A stretch of DNA of 64,000 nt from an uncultured Lachnospiraceae bacterium. Its GTDB lineage: Bacteria; Bacillota; Clostridia; Lachnospirales; Lachnospiraceae. Location: positions 1-64,000 of the forward strand of contig CANPZE010000007.1 of the NCBI GenBank assembly GCA_947589315.1. The letters are read 5' to 3'. The stretch's first letter is position 1. Each line of letters opens with the position of its first letter. The position numbers and the translations under genes are program-made. Positions 52,415-61,523 of the stretch are shown piece after piece. The notes beneath the pieces were generated by a model. That model was not told where the DNA came from, did not search any database, and saw only the letters and a program-made list of their open reading frames with translations.

Positions 52415-53170
52415 ATGAAGAAATTCGCAAGAAAAAACCAGATCATCATTACAGCTCTGGCAGTAATGATCGCCGTAGCAGGCTACTTAAACTTTACCGG
52501 ACAGGAGATCAGCCAGAATGGCCTGCGTTCGGCATCCACAGTAATCGAAGGGAAGACAGGGGACAGCTCGGAGGACAGCACGGACGAAAGCACAGGTGGG
52601 GAAGAAGGGGAAGAGAAAAAGGAAGACAAGGAGGAAGAGGGCGCTGTGGAAGAGGGAAGCCTGGATCTTTCTGCAGAGGATCTGGGAGAGGACTCCTATA
52701 CGGTGGCAGACAATGGAGAACTGGAGAGCGTTTCACAGGAGAATCCGGGAGAGGCTGTCATGGTCTCCAATACGCTGGGATCAGATTATTTTGCTTCCGC
52801 CCGTTTGAGCAGGGAACAAAGCAGGGCTAAGAACAAGGAAACCCTGATGGAGATCATTAATAATGAGGGGATCGCTTCTGAGGATAAGCGCAGCGCCATC
52901 CGGCAGGTAGCAAAGCTGACCAAGGCCTCTGAACAGGAAAATGCAGCGGAGTTAATGCTGGAAGCCAAGGGCTTTACAGATGTGGTGGTGAGTATTGAAA
53001 ATAAGAATGCAGACGTGATCGTCAACGGGGAGCAGCTGACCCAGCAGCAGATTGCCCAGATCGAGGATATCGTAAAGCGTAAGACTGGTATTGATGCGCA
53101 GAATATTGTCATTACTCCGGTGGCGGTAAAAGAGGGAGAGACCGCTTCGCCTTCCCCTTCAGAAAAGTAA
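52415..53170 (+). CDS. spoIIIAH: Stage III sporulation protein AH
   Basis: 251 residues. N-terminal anchor (IIITALAVMIAVAGYLNF), a long acidic Ser/Glu-rich linker (about 45-100) and a C-terminal YscJ/FliF-like ring domain (SREQSRAKNKETLMEIINN ... VIVNGEQLTQQQIAQIEDIV). SpoIIIAH meets SpoIIQ from the forespore across the intermembrane space. Last gene of the operon; ATGGAGGGATATC precedes the ATG. Confidence 0.94.
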   Translation: MKKFARKNQIIITALAVMIAVAGYLNFTGQEISQNGLRSASTVIEGKTGDSSEDSTDESTGGEEGEEKKEDKEEEGAVEEGSLDLSAEDLGEDSYTVADNGELESVSQENPGEAVMVSNTLGSDYFASARLSREQSRAKNKETLMEIINNEGIASEDKRSAIRQVAKLTKASEQENAAELMLEAKGFTDVVVSIENKNADVIVNGEQLTQQQIAQIEDIVKRKTGIDAQNIVITPVAVKEGETASPSPSEK

Positions 53171-53198
53171 TTGCAAATGAAAGGGAATTTGGTATAAT
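53171..53198 (+). promoter_or_regulatory. Promoter of the asp23-nusB operon
   Basis: TTGCAA (53171-53176), 16 bp, TATAAT (53193-53198). It starts directly after the spoIIIAH stop and would let these vegetative genes be expressed without the sporulation operon. Confidence 0.65.
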
Positions 53199-53258
53199 AT
53201 TACAGACAACAAGGAATATTTTAGATATAAAATAGAAAGAAACGAAGGAGGGCTTATC

Positions 53259-53636
53259 GTGGCAGCAGAACAGAAATCCGGAGACTTTGTGGGGAACGGA
53301 AAGAAGATTGGCGAGGTGAAGATCGCAGCAGATGTAGTAGCTGTGATCGCCGGGCTGGCAGCAACAGAGATCGAGGGCGTAGCGTCTATGGCAGGCAATA
53401 TTACCAATGAGCTGATCAGCAGATTCGGGATGCGCCAGTTGTCCCGGGGGGTTCGTGTGATCATGGAAGGCGGTGTGGTTCGGGTAGAGATCATGCTGAA
53501 TGTAAAATATGGCTACAGTATCCCGGAGGTGTGCGGGCAGGTACAGGAGAGGGTGAGCCAGCAGATCGAAAACATGACCGGGCTTGTGGTTCCAGAGGTA
53601 AATGTGCGGGTGGCCGGCGTTGCCTCGCCATATTGA
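53259..53636 (+). CDS. Asp23/Gls24 family envelope-stress-type protein
   Basis: 125 residues from GTG 53259 with AAGGAGGG upstream. One Asp23 domain: VKIAADVVAVIAGLAATEIEGVASMAG and VRVEIMLNVKYGYSIPEVCGQVQERV. Bacillus YqhY occupies the same place before nusB and affects acetyl-CoA carboxylase control and envelope stress. Likely cytoplasmic, membrane-associated. Confidence 0.9.
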   Translation: MAAEQKSGDFVGNGKKIGEVKIAADVVAVIAGLAATEIEGVASMAGNITNELISRFGMRQLSRGVRVIMEGGVVRVEIMLNVKYGYSIPEVCGQVQERVSQQIENMTGLVVPEVNVRVAGVASPY

Positions 53637-53664
53637 TGTACCAATGTAGAGAGGACAGAAGATC

Positions 53665-54069
53665 ATGACCAGAAAAAAGATCAGAGAACATATCTATATC
53701 CTGCTGTTCCGTGTCGATTTCCATTCCGATGGGGAATTGGAAGAGCAGGCGGAGGATTATCTCGAGGGAATGGAAAATGTTTCTGAGAAGGAGAAGAAGG
53801 AGATCGAAGGAAAGTATCGGGCGGTCCTGGAACATTTACCGGAGCTGGACGCCCTGATCGAACAGAAGTCGAAGGGGTGGGAACTGAAAAGGATCGCCAA
53901 GGCGGACCTTACAGCGCTCCGATTGGCGGCTTATGAGATCCTGTTTGACCAGGAGGTGCCGGAGGGGGTAGCCATCAATGAGGCAGTGGAACTCTGCAAG
54001 GCATACGGTACAGACAGGTCAGCCTCCTTTGTCAACGGCGTGCTGGGTTCCATTGCCAGGGAGCAGTGA
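53665..54069 (+). CDS. nusB: Transcription antitermination factor NusB
   Basis: 134 residues, all-helical NusB fold. N-terminal REHIYILLFRVDFH and C-terminal VAINEAVELCKAYGTDRSASFVNGVLGSI are conserved. With NusE(S10) it binds boxA RNA in rRNA antitermination. GAGAGGACAGAAGATC precedes the ATG. Confidence 0.94.
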   Translation: MTRKKIREHIYILLFRVDFHSDGELEEQAEDYLEGMENVSEKEKKEIEGKYRAVLEHLPELDALIEQKSKGWELKRIAKADLTALRLAAYEILFDQEVPEGVAINEAVELCKAYGTDRSASFVNGVLGSIAREQ

Positions 54070-54122
54070 ACGGCAGCCAGTCATAGGAAATCAGTACACG
54101 AAATTAGTTTGGAGTAATGGCA

Positions 54123-55328
54123 ATGGAAGCAAATACTGTATCTCAGGTAAATCACTATATTAAAAATATGTTTATCCGGGACCATACGCTAAGCCACATT
54201 TATGTGAAGGGTGAGATATCCAATTGCAAATACCACACTTCCGGCCATATTTATTTTACATTGAAGGATCAGGCTTCCGCCCTGTCCTGCGTTATGTTTG
54301 CATCCCGGCGGAGGGGGCTGGATTTCCGCCTGGAAGAGGGACAGAGTGTGGTAGTCCTGGGAAACATCAGTGTGTATGAGAGAGATGGAAAATATCAGCT
54401 GTATGCAGACAGCATTACCCAGGATGGTGTGGGACGGCTCTATGAAGAATACGAGAAACGAAAGAAACGCCTTTCCCAGGAAGGGCTTTTTCTGGCGGAA
54501 CGAAAAAAGAAGATCCCCCTGTATGCCTCCCGGATCGGCGTAGTCACAGCCAGTACCGGCGCTGTGATCCAGGATATCTGTAATGTGGCAGGGCGGAGAA
54601 ATCCATACATACAGATCATCCTATATCCTGCCAGGGTGCAGGGACAGGGAGCGGCAGAGACGATCATCCGGGGACTGGACTATTTTGAACAGACGGATGT
54701 GGATACGGTCATTATTGCCCGGGGAGGTGGCTCTATTGAAGACCTCTGGGCGTTTAATGAGGAGTCTCTGGCCCGGGCTATCGCTGCTTGCAGTAAGCCG
54801 GTGATCTCTGCAGTAGGACATGAGACTGATACAACGATTGCAGATTTTGTGGCAGACCTGCGGGCGCCCACTCCCTCTGCGGCAGCAGAGCTGGCGGTCT
54901 ATTCTCTGAGAGAGCTGGATATGAGGCTGGAACAGGGAGTGGTTGACCTGCAGCAATTGATGGGACAGAGGCTGGAACGATGCCGTATGCGCCTGCGCCA
55001 GTATAATCTGCTGCTGACGGCAGCCAACCCGGAGGATCTGCTGCGCCAGCAAAAGATCTATCTGGCAGATTGCCAGGAACGGCTTGCCCGGCTGTTGGAG
55101 CAGAGGCTGGAAGCGGCCCGCCATCAAATGGAATTGTATATCCGGGAATTGAAAGGGCTTTCCCCGCTGTACAAGCTCCAGGGGGGATATTCTTATGTAG
55201 AGGATATGCAGGGACAGGCTGTCTGTTCGGTGGAACAGCTGGCTCCGGGGCAGAAGCTTACTCTGACCCTGCAGGATGGCAAGGCAGGCGTGACTGTAGA
55301 GGATGCCGTCAGGCACAAAGAGCTGTGA
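54123..55328 (+). CDS. xseA: Exodeoxyribonuclease VII large subunit
   Basis: 401 residues from ATG 54123, eight bases after GGAG; ATG 54117 is only two bases away from it. N-terminal OB-fold (YVKGEISNCKYHTSGHIYFTLKD) and catalytic domain with GVVTASTGAVIQDI and IARGGGSIEDLWAFNEE, plus a C-terminal coiled coil. With XseB it degrades single-stranded DNA. Confidence 0.95.
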   Translation: MEANTVSQVNHYIKNMFIRDHTLSHIYVKGEISNCKYHTSGHIYFTLKDQASALSCVMFASRRRGLDFRLEEGQSVVVLGNISVYERDGKYQLYADSITQDGVGRLYEEYEKRKKRLSQEGLFLAERKKKIPLYASRIGVVTASTGAVIQDICNVAGRRNPYIQIILYPARVQGQGAAETIIRGLDYFEQTDVDTVIIARGGGSIEDLWAFNEESLARAIAACSKPVISAVGHETDTTIADFVADLRAPTPSAAAELAVYSLRELDMRLEQGVVDLQQLMGQRLERCRMRLRQYNLLLTAANPEDLLRQQKIYLADCQERLARLLEQRLEAARHQMELYIRELKGLSPLYKLQGGYSYVEDMQGQAVCSVEQLAPGQKLTLTLQDGKAGVTVEDAVRHKEL

Positions 55329-55365
55329 GGCTGCAGGGTTTTACAGATGGAAAGGGAAACAGGCT

Positions 55366-55560
55366 ATGGCAAAGAAAATGACATTGGAAGAATCCTTTGA
55401 TAAACTGGACGAGGTGATCCAGGAGCTGCAGGGAGGGGAACTGACCCTGGAAGAGGCGTTTAAAAAATATGAAGAGGGGATGAAGCTCATCAAAAACTGT
55501 AACGACTCTATTGAGCGGGTAGAGAAGAAGTTAGAAGTGATAGAGCAGGAGGGGAAATAA
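55366..55560 (+). CDS. xseB: Exodeoxyribonuclease VII small subunit
   Basis: 64 residues from ATG 55366; the track start 55303 overlaps xseA without a site. Helical protein LEESFDKLDEVIQELQGGELTLEEAFKKYEEGM, the family core. Partner of XseA directly upstream. Confidence 0.93.
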   Translation: MAKKMTLEESFDKLDEVIQELQGGELTLEEAFKKYEEGMKLIKNCNDSIERVEKKLEVIEQEGK

Positions 55561-55564
55561 CATT

Positions 55565-56506
55565 ATGCTGGGGAAAAAATACTGGCGGGAAGATAAAAAG
55601 AAGGATCTGGAATATATTGAAAGGATCCTGAAGAAACATCTTCAGGAGGAATTGCTGAGGATAGGGGGAGACCAGATGGCGCCGGGGCAGCAGAAGCTTT
55701 GCGATGCCATGCTGTATAGCGCTATGGGCTCCGGCAAACGGATCCGGCCTTTGCTGCTGCTGGAGACTTATCGCACGGTGAGCGGGATGCCTCCCCTGGA
55801 TGAGATTCCGGAAGAAATAGAATTATATATGGCGGCTATTGAGATGATCCATGCCTACTCTTTGGTACACGATGACCTTCCGGCTATGGATGATGACGAG
55901 TACCGCAGGGGACGGAAGACTACCCACATTGTATTTGGGGAGGATATGGGGATTCTGGCGGGGGATGCCCTGTTAAACTATGCCTATGAGCTGACCAGCA
56001 GGGCCTATCTCGTTTCTGCATCTGTTTACCGCATGGCTGGCGCCCAGATGATCCTTGCCAATAAGGCGGGCGTATTTGGAATGGTAGGCGGACAGGCGCA
56101 GGATGTAGAGGGGACCGGACGAAGGATGGAATGGAAGGACCTGCAGCAGATTTACAGAAAGAAGACCGGCTGCCTGTTGGAAGCTGCTATGATGGTGGGG
56201 GCTGTTCTGGGGGGAGGAGACGCCCAGATCATATCGGCCATGGAGAGAGCCGGGCATTGTATTGGCATGGCCTTTCAGATTCAGGACGATATCCTGGATG
56301 TGGTCAGTACCACGGAAGAACTGGGCAAGAATGTACATAGTGACGAGAAGAATGAAAAGACCACCTATGTGTCTCTTTTTGGGGTAGAAAAGGCCAAGGA
56401 GGCCGTAGAAAAGTATTCCCGGGAGGCAATGGAACAGATCGACAGATTTCCGGATAACGGTTATCTCCCCTGGGTGGTCGAAGAGCTGATAAATCGGAGG
56501 AAATGA
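55565..56506 (+). CDS. ispA: Farnesyl/geranyl diphosphate synthase
   Basis: 313 residues. Trans-prenyltransferase with the first aspartate-rich motif DDLPAMDDDEYRRG and the second QIQDDILDV, plus GSGKRIRPLL near residue 58. Makes C15 (or C20) prenyl diphosphate for undecaprenyl carriers and quinones. ATG 55565 is about 10 bases after GGAGGGG. Its TGA overlaps the dxs start region. Confidence 0.93.
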   Translation: MLGKKYWREDKKKDLEYIERILKKHLQEELLRIGGDQMAPGQQKLCDAMLYSAMGSGKRIRPLLLLETYRTVSGMPPLDEIPEEIELYMAAIEMIHAYSLVHDDLPAMDDDEYRRGRKTTHIVFGEDMGILAGDALLNYAYELTSRAYLVSASVYRMAGAQMILANKAGVFGMVGGQAQDVEGTGRRMEWKDLQQIYRKKTGCLLEAAMMVGAVLGGGDAQIISAMERAGHCIGMAFQIQDDILDVVSTTEELGKNVHSDEKNEKTTYVSLFGVEKAKEAVEKYSREAMEQIDRFPDNGYLPWVVEELINRRK

Positions 56507-56508
56507 CT

Positions 56509-58404
56509 GTGGGAAGATTACTGGAACAGATAAATCGGCCGAATGACATCAAAAATATATCACCAGAGGATTATCGGGCGCTTGCCCGGGAGATCCGCCA
56601 ATTTCTGGTACAGCGGGTGAGCCATACCGGAGGGCATCTGGCTTCTAACCTGGGAGTAGTGGAGCTGACTATGGCCCTCCATTTGTGCTGCGTTCTTCCT
56701 GAAGACAAGATTGTCTGGGATGTAGGACACCAGTGCTATACGCACAAGATCCTTACCGGCAGAAAGGAAGGGTTTGACCGTCTGCGCCAGTTTGGCGGCA
56801 TGAGTGGATTTCCTAAACGGGGAGAGAGCGACTGTGATGTATTTGATACCGGGCACAGCTCTACTTCTATCAGTGTGGCGTTAGGACTGGCCAAGTCCCG
56901 GGATCTTCAGGGCCGGCAGAACAAGGTGTTCGCCGTGCTGGGGGACGGCGCCCTGTCTGGAGGCATGGCCTATGAGGCTTTGAATAATGCCGCGCGTCTG
57001 AAATCTAACCTGATCATTGTGATCAATGACAATCAAATGTCCATTGCCAGAAATGTAGGCGGGATGTCCAACTATCTGGGCAAGATCCGTACCAGCCGGA
57101 ATTATACCGGATTGAAGGAGGAAGTGGAGCAGGCTTTGTCCCGCCTTCCCAGGCTGGGAGACCGGGTGGCAGGCAAGATCCGCAGTGTAAAAGATCTGGT
57201 GAAACGGCTTTTTATTCCGGGAATGCTGTTTGAAGATATGGGGCTGACTTATATTGGCCCTATTGACGGACATGATATCCATCAGATGGTGTCCGCTTTT
57301 CAAAGTGCTTCTCAGATGCAGGAGGCAGTGATCGTCCATGTGTGTACCAAAAAGGGGAAAGGATATCTTCCGGCGGAGAAGAACCCCTCTGCCTTTCACG
57401 GGGTATCTCCCTTTCATATCCGGGATGGGGCGGCCCGGGGCATACAGAACGAAATAACCTATACCGATGTGTTCCGTGAGACGATGCTGGAACTGGCGCG
57501 GGAAGAGGAACGCATAGTAGGCATATCTGCCGCCATGCCATCGGGCACGGGGCTGGCAGAGCTGGCAGAAGAGTATCCGGAACGCTTTTTTGATGTGGGG
57601 ATTGCAGAAGAGCATGCCGTTACCTTTGCCGCAGGAATGGCGGCAGGGGGGCTGAAGCCGGTAGTTGCCCTATATTCCACTTTTTTACAGAGGGCGTACG
57701 ACCAGATGCTGCATGACGTGTGCATCGGAGGGCTTCCGGTAGTCTTTGCCATAGACCGGGCGGGGCTGGTGGGCAGTGACGGAGAGACGCATCAGGGGAT
57801 CTTCGACCTGGCTTTTATGCTGCCTATGCCTGGTTTGGTGATCATGGCGCCCAAAAATGCCTGGGAATTGAGAGAAATGCTGCGATATGGATTGGAGCTG
57901 GACAGGCCGGCGGCCATTCGCTATCCCAGAGGAGCTGCGTGGCAGGGGCTGGAGGAATACCGCCAGCCTATTGTACTGGGAAAGGGCGAATGGATCTTGC
58001 GGGGGCAGGATATCCTGATACTTGCGGTTGGCAATATGGTCCAGACCGGTTTGGAGATCTGCCGGAGCTTACAGGAGGAGGGGTATCAGATCTCCCTGGT
58101 GAATGTACGCTTTGTGAAGCCCCTGGATGAGGAACTGCTGGAAGAGGCAGCCCAGCACCACAGGCTGGTGGTCACTCTCGAGGAGGGAGTTGTCACTGGC
58201 GGGTTTGGACAGCAGATCGCTGCCTGGTATGAGGGAAAAGGAGTTATCGTGAGAAACGGGGCTCTTCCAGAGAGGTTTATTGAACATGGCTCGGTTGAGG
58301 AATTAAAACGGAAGTACAGATTAGATGCCCAGGGACTGACGGAGCAGATCCGCCAGTGGGCAGATCAGGCCTTCCAGAGCGGCCGGGACAGGAAAAGGGG
58401 CTGA
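56509..58404 (+). CDS. dxs: 1-Deoxy-D-xylulose-5-phosphate synthase
   Basis: 631 residues from GTG 56509, eight bases after CGGAGG; the ATG 56503 overlaps the ispA stop but is only two bases from that site. Thiamine-diphosphate enzyme: DVGHQCYTHKILTGR, GDGALSGGMAYEALNNA, the catalytic Glu in GIAEEHAVTFAAGMA. First step of the MEP isoprenoid pathway, feeding IspA next door. Confidence 0.95.
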   Translation: MGRLLEQINRPNDIKNISPEDYRALAREIRQFLVQRVSHTGGHLASNLGVVELTMALHLCCVLPEDKIVWDVGHQCYTHKILTGRKEGFDRLRQFGGMSGFPKRGESDCDVFDTGHSSTSISVALGLAKSRDLQGRQNKVFAVLGDGALSGGMAYEALNNAARLKSNLIIVINDNQMSIARNVGGMSNYLGKIRTSRNYTGLKEEVEQALSRLPRLGDRVAGKIRSVKDLVKRLFIPGMLFEDMGLTYIGPIDGHDIHQMVSAFQSASQMQEAVIVHVCTKKGKGYLPAEKNPSAFHGVSPFHIRDGAARGIQNEITYTDVFRETMLELAREEERIVGISAAMPSGTGLAELAEEYPERFFDVGIAEEHAVTFAAGMAAGGLKPVVALYSTFLQRAYDQMLHDVCIGGLPVVFAIDRAGLVGSDGETHQGIFDLAFMLPMPGLVIMAPKNAWELREMLRYGLELDRPAAIRYPRGAAWQGLEEYRQPIVLGKGEWILRGQDILILAVGNMVQTGLEICRSLQEEGYQISLVNVRFVKPLDEELLEEAAQHHRLVVTLEEGVVTGGFGQQIAAWYEGKGVIVRNGALPERFIEHGSVEELKRKYRLDAQGLTEQIRQWADQAFQSGRDRKRG

Positions 58405-58406
58405 AG

Positions 58407-59237
58407 ATGAAAGAACGGTTAGATGTACTTTTGGTGAAGCGGGGGCTGGCGGAGTCCAGGGAAAAGGCAAAGGCGATTATTATGAGCGGGAATGTCTTTG
58501 TGAAGGAGCAGCGCGAGGACAAGGCCGGAAGCACCTTCGATTCGGAAGTCCCTATCCAGGTACGGGGCAATCTCATGCCCTATGTCAGCCGGGGAGGCTA
58601 TAAGCTGGAAAAGGCTGTGGAGCAGTGGGGGATCGCCCTGCAGGGGAAGGTATGCATGGATGTAGGTTCCTCCACAGGAGGCTTTACCGACTGCATGCTG
58701 CAGAATGGCGCAGCCCGCGTCTATGCTATTGATGTGGGGACCAACCAGCTGGCGTGGAAGCTGCGTCAGGATGAACGGGTCATATCTATGGAGAAGACGA
58801 ATATCCGCTATGTTACCCCGGAGGATATTCCGGAGAAGATCTCCTTTTCTTCTATTGATGTGGCATTTATCTCTCTGACGAAGGTGCTCCTCCCTGTCCG
58901 CCAGCTTTTGGCCGGGGACGGGGAAATCGTCTGTCTGATCAAGCCTCAGTTTGAGGCAGGCAGGGAAAAGGTGGGCAAGAAAGGGGTCGTTCGGGATGCC
59001 GGAGTCCATCGGGAGGTGATCCTCCAGGTGATGGAGTACGCCCTTTCGATAGGATTCCAGATACGGGGACTTTCCTATTCTCCGATCAAGGGACCGGAGG
59101 GGAACATTGAATACCTGCTGTATCTGGGCAACCAGGGCACAGAGGCGGACCTCCCCCCTGGGACGGGAACGCTCTCCCAGGAGTATCAGGCGCTGGCAGG
59201 GGATACGGTGGAGAAAGCCCATGGGGAACTGGGATAA
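58407..59237 (+). CDS. tlyA: TlyA-type rRNA 2'-O-methyltransferase
   Basis: 276 residues from ATG 58407 (GGAAAAGGGG six bases upstream; track start 58356 lies in dxs). N-terminal S4 RNA-binding domain (RLDVLLVKRGLAESREKAKAII) and FtsJ-like methyltransferase (DVGSSTGGFTDCMLQNGA). Homologues modify 16S/23S rRNA; old name hemolysin A. Starts 2 bp after dxs. Confidence 0.92.
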   Translation: MKERLDVLLVKRGLAESREKAKAIIMSGNVFVKEQREDKAGSTFDSEVPIQVRGNLMPYVSRGGYKLEKAVEQWGIALQGKVCMDVGSSTGGFTDCMLQNGAARVYAIDVGTNQLAWKLRQDERVISMEKTNIRYVTPEDIPEKISFSSIDVAFISLTKVLLPVRQLLAGDGEIVCLIKPQFEAGREKVGKKGVVRDAGVHREVILQVMEYALSIGFQIRGLSYSPIKGPEGNIEYLLYLGNQGTEADLPPGTGTLSQEYQALAGDTVEKAHGELG

Positions 59238-59303
59238 AAGCGGAGGACGGAGCTGCTGCAGGAACGGGCGGCAGAGCAATATGGAATTGGAGTGAAAAGG
59301 AAA

Positions 59304-60167
59304 ATGGAACATTTTTGTGTGATTGCTAACCGGGATAAGGATGAGAACTTCCGGCTGGCACAATATGTGTCTGGTTATCTCCGGGAGAAGGGGAAAACAT
59401 GCCAGGTATTGGATAATCAGCTTTCCCTGCAGGACGGGATCTGTCATTTTACCAATGTCCGCCAGATTCCGCCGCAGACTCAGTGCGCCATCGTACTGGG
59501 GGGAGATGGGACTATGATCCAGGCAGCCATTGATCTGGTACATAGAGATCTTCCGATCCTGGGGATCAATATCGGGACAGTGGGCTTCCTCACCGAGGTA
59601 GACCGCCAGAATCTGGATTGGGCCCTGGAGAGGCTGCTGCGGGAGGAATATTCCATTGAGAGCCGCATTATGCTGAGAAGGCTTCCCCTGGAGGGGGAGA
59701 AGGATGTCCCGGACTGTTATGCGCTGAATGATTTTGTGATCAGTAAACGGGGAGGCTGCCGTCTGATCACGATCCAAGTAGCGGTCAATGGGGAGCTGGC
59801 AGATGTTTACCGGGCAGACGGATTGATCGTGTCTACTCCCACCGGCTCTACCGGCTACAACCTTTCGGCAGGGGGGCCGGTCATCGCCCCCCGCACCCAT
59901 GCCATGGTTATCACGCCCATTTGCGCCCACTCCCTGAATAAGCGGAGCCTGGTATTGGATGCAGGAGACCGGATTGAATTAAACATCGGACAGACCAAGG
60001 AATTCCAGCAGGACAGGGCCGTATTGGCGGCAGATGGCAGGAATGTGGGAGAGCTGATGACGGGAGACAGGATCATCATCGAGGTGCCGGATAGCATGAC
60101 AAGGCTGATCAAATTGTCGGATGTAGGTTTTTATGAAAGAATGCGGGACAAGCTGAATGGCAATTAG
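59304..60167 (+). CDS. nadK: NAD kinase
   Basis: 287 residues from ATG 59304; GTG 59292 is an in-frame alternative that directly abuts GGAG. GGDGTMIQAA is the conserved nucleotide site; LNDFVISKRG, ADGLIVSTPTGSTGYNLSAGGP and GRNVGELMTGD follow. Makes NADP from NAD, the reductant for fatty-acid and isoprenoid synthesis. argR is 14 bp downstream. Confidence 0.94.
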   Translation: MEHFCVIANRDKDENFRLAQYVSGYLREKGKTCQVLDNQLSLQDGICHFTNVRQIPPQTQCAIVLGGDGTMIQAAIDLVHRDLPILGINIGTVGFLTEVDRQNLDWALERLLREEYSIESRIMLRRLPLEGEKDVPDCYALNDFVISKRGGCRLITIQVAVNGELADVYRADGLIVSTPTGSTGYNLSAGGPVIAPRTHAMVITPICAHSLNKRSLVLDAGDRIELNIGQTKEFQQDRAVLAADGRNVGELMTGDRIIIEVPDSMTRLIKLSDVGFYERMRDKLNGN

Positions 60168-60181
60168 AGAGTGGAGGAGCT

Positions 60182-60643
60182 ATGAAAAAGGAACGGCGGG
60201 CTAAGATCATTGAACTGATCGGAAAATATCAGATCGAGACTCAGGAGGAGTTGGCGCAGAAGCTGGAGGAGGCCGGCTTTGCCGTAACACAGTCTACCAT
60301 TTCCAGGGACATCCGGGAATTAAAGCTGACGAAGGTCTCTGTAGACGGGATCCACCAGAAATATACTTATCTGAAGAGAAAAGAGACAGATCTGTCTTAC
60401 CGGTATGTGCGGGTGCTGCAGGACGGCTTTCTGTCCATGGATCCGGCTGAGAATCTTCTGGTCATCAAGACGTTGTCTGGCATGGCCATGGCGGTGGCGG
60501 CCGCCCTGGACAACCTGGAGGTACCGGGGGTGGTGGGATCCATAGCCGGGGATGATACGGTAATGTGCGCTGTCCGGTCTGTAGGGGAGGTCCCGGATGT
60601 GATGAACCGGATCGGGCGCCTGCTGAACCAGAGAGAGGGTTAA
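60182..60643 (+). CDS. argR: Arginine repressor ArgR
   Basis: 153 residues. Winged-helix DNA-binding N-terminus (TQEELAQKLEEAGFAVTQSTISRDIRELKLTKV) and C-terminal hexamerisation/arginine-binding domain (AAALDNLEVPGVVGSIAGDDTVMC). GAGTGGAGGAGCT precedes the ATG. recN, which usually follows in this gene order, is absent. Confidence 0.95.
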   Translation: MKKERRAKIIELIGKYQIETQEELAQKLEEAGFAVTQSTISRDIRELKLTKVSVDGIHQKYTYLKRKETDLSYRYVRVLQDGFLSMDPAENLLVIKTLSGMAMAVAAALDNLEVPGVVGSIAGDDTVMCAVRSVGEVPDVMNRIGRLLNQREG

Positions 60644-60755
60644 GGACAATAGCGCAACGGCCCGCCGGTGATATGGACAGATAGGAAAAGAAGTGATAAA
60701 ATAAAAAACAGTATTGTTCGATATAACTAATAGAATAAATAAAGGAGAATTTACT

Positions 60756-61484
60756 ATGTCAGGGCATTCAAAATTTGCAAATATTAAACATAAGAAGGAA
60801 AAAAATGATGTGGCAAAGGGGAAGATTTTTACGATCCTGGGCCGTGAGATTGCTGTTGCCGTAAAGGAGGGCGGAGCAGATCCGGCCAATAACGGAAAGC
60901 TGCGGGATGTGATTGCAAAAGCCAAGGCGAATAACATGCCTAACGATACAATAGAGCGTGGGATTAAAAAGGCGGCCGGGAATCTGGAAGCTGTGAATTA
61001 TGAAGAGGTAACCTATGAGGGATATGGCCCGAACGGGACGGCCATCATTGTGAAGGCACTCACGGATAATAAAAACCGTACCGCCAGCAATGTGCGCAAT
61101 GCCTTTACCAAGGGAGGCGGCAGTGTGGGCACCCAGGGCTGCGTGTCCTATATGTTTGATGAAAAGGGACAGATCATTGTGGCTAAGGAAGATTTTGAAA
61201 TGGCGGCGGATGATCTGATGATGCTGGCGCTGGATGCCGGCGCAGAAGACTTTGTAGAGGATGAGGACAGCTTTGAGATTATTACAGCGCCTGCAGATTT
61301 TAGTACAGTGCGCCAGAAGCTGGAGGAGGAAAAAGTGCCTATGGCCAGTGCAGAGGTCACAATGTTGCCACAAAATTATGTTACACTGACAGACGAGAAT
61401 GCTGTGAAGCAGCTGCAGCGTACATTGGATATGCTGGATGAAGATGACGATGTCCAGGATGTATATCACAATTGGGAGGAGTAA
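60756..61484 (+). CDS. yebC: YebC/PmpR family protein
   Basis: 242 residues from ATG 60756 (AAAGGAGAATTTACT upstream; track start 60714 rejected). Conserved MSGHSKFANIKHKKEK start and the three-domain YebC fold (NNMPNDTIERGIKKAAG, YEGYGPNGTAIIVKALTDNKNR). YebC proteins were described as transcriptional regulators; recent work connects some to translation of proline-rich stretches. Follows argR after 112 bp. Confidence 0.94.
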   Translation: MSGHSKFANIKHKKEKNDVAKGKIFTILGREIAVAVKEGGADPANNGKLRDVIAKAKANNMPNDTIERGIKKAAGNLEAVNYEEVTYEGYGPNGTAIIVKALTDNKNRTASNVRNAFTKGGGSVGTQGCVSYMFDEKGQIIVAKEDFEMAADDLMMLALDAGAEDFVEDEDSFEIITAPADFSTVRQKLEEEKVPMASAEVTMLPQNYVTLTDENAVKQLQRTLDMLDEDDDVQDVYHNWEE

Positions 61485-61523
61485 CGCTGTAGCAAATGGC
61501 CAGGAAATGCAAGGAGGATGCAT

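Noticed and set aside
58419-59930. 503-residue ORF on the - strand
   Set aside because: It lies fully opposite tlyA and nadK, both clear genes, has no ribosome site and shows no domain; codon bias of the real genes leaves the antisense frame open.
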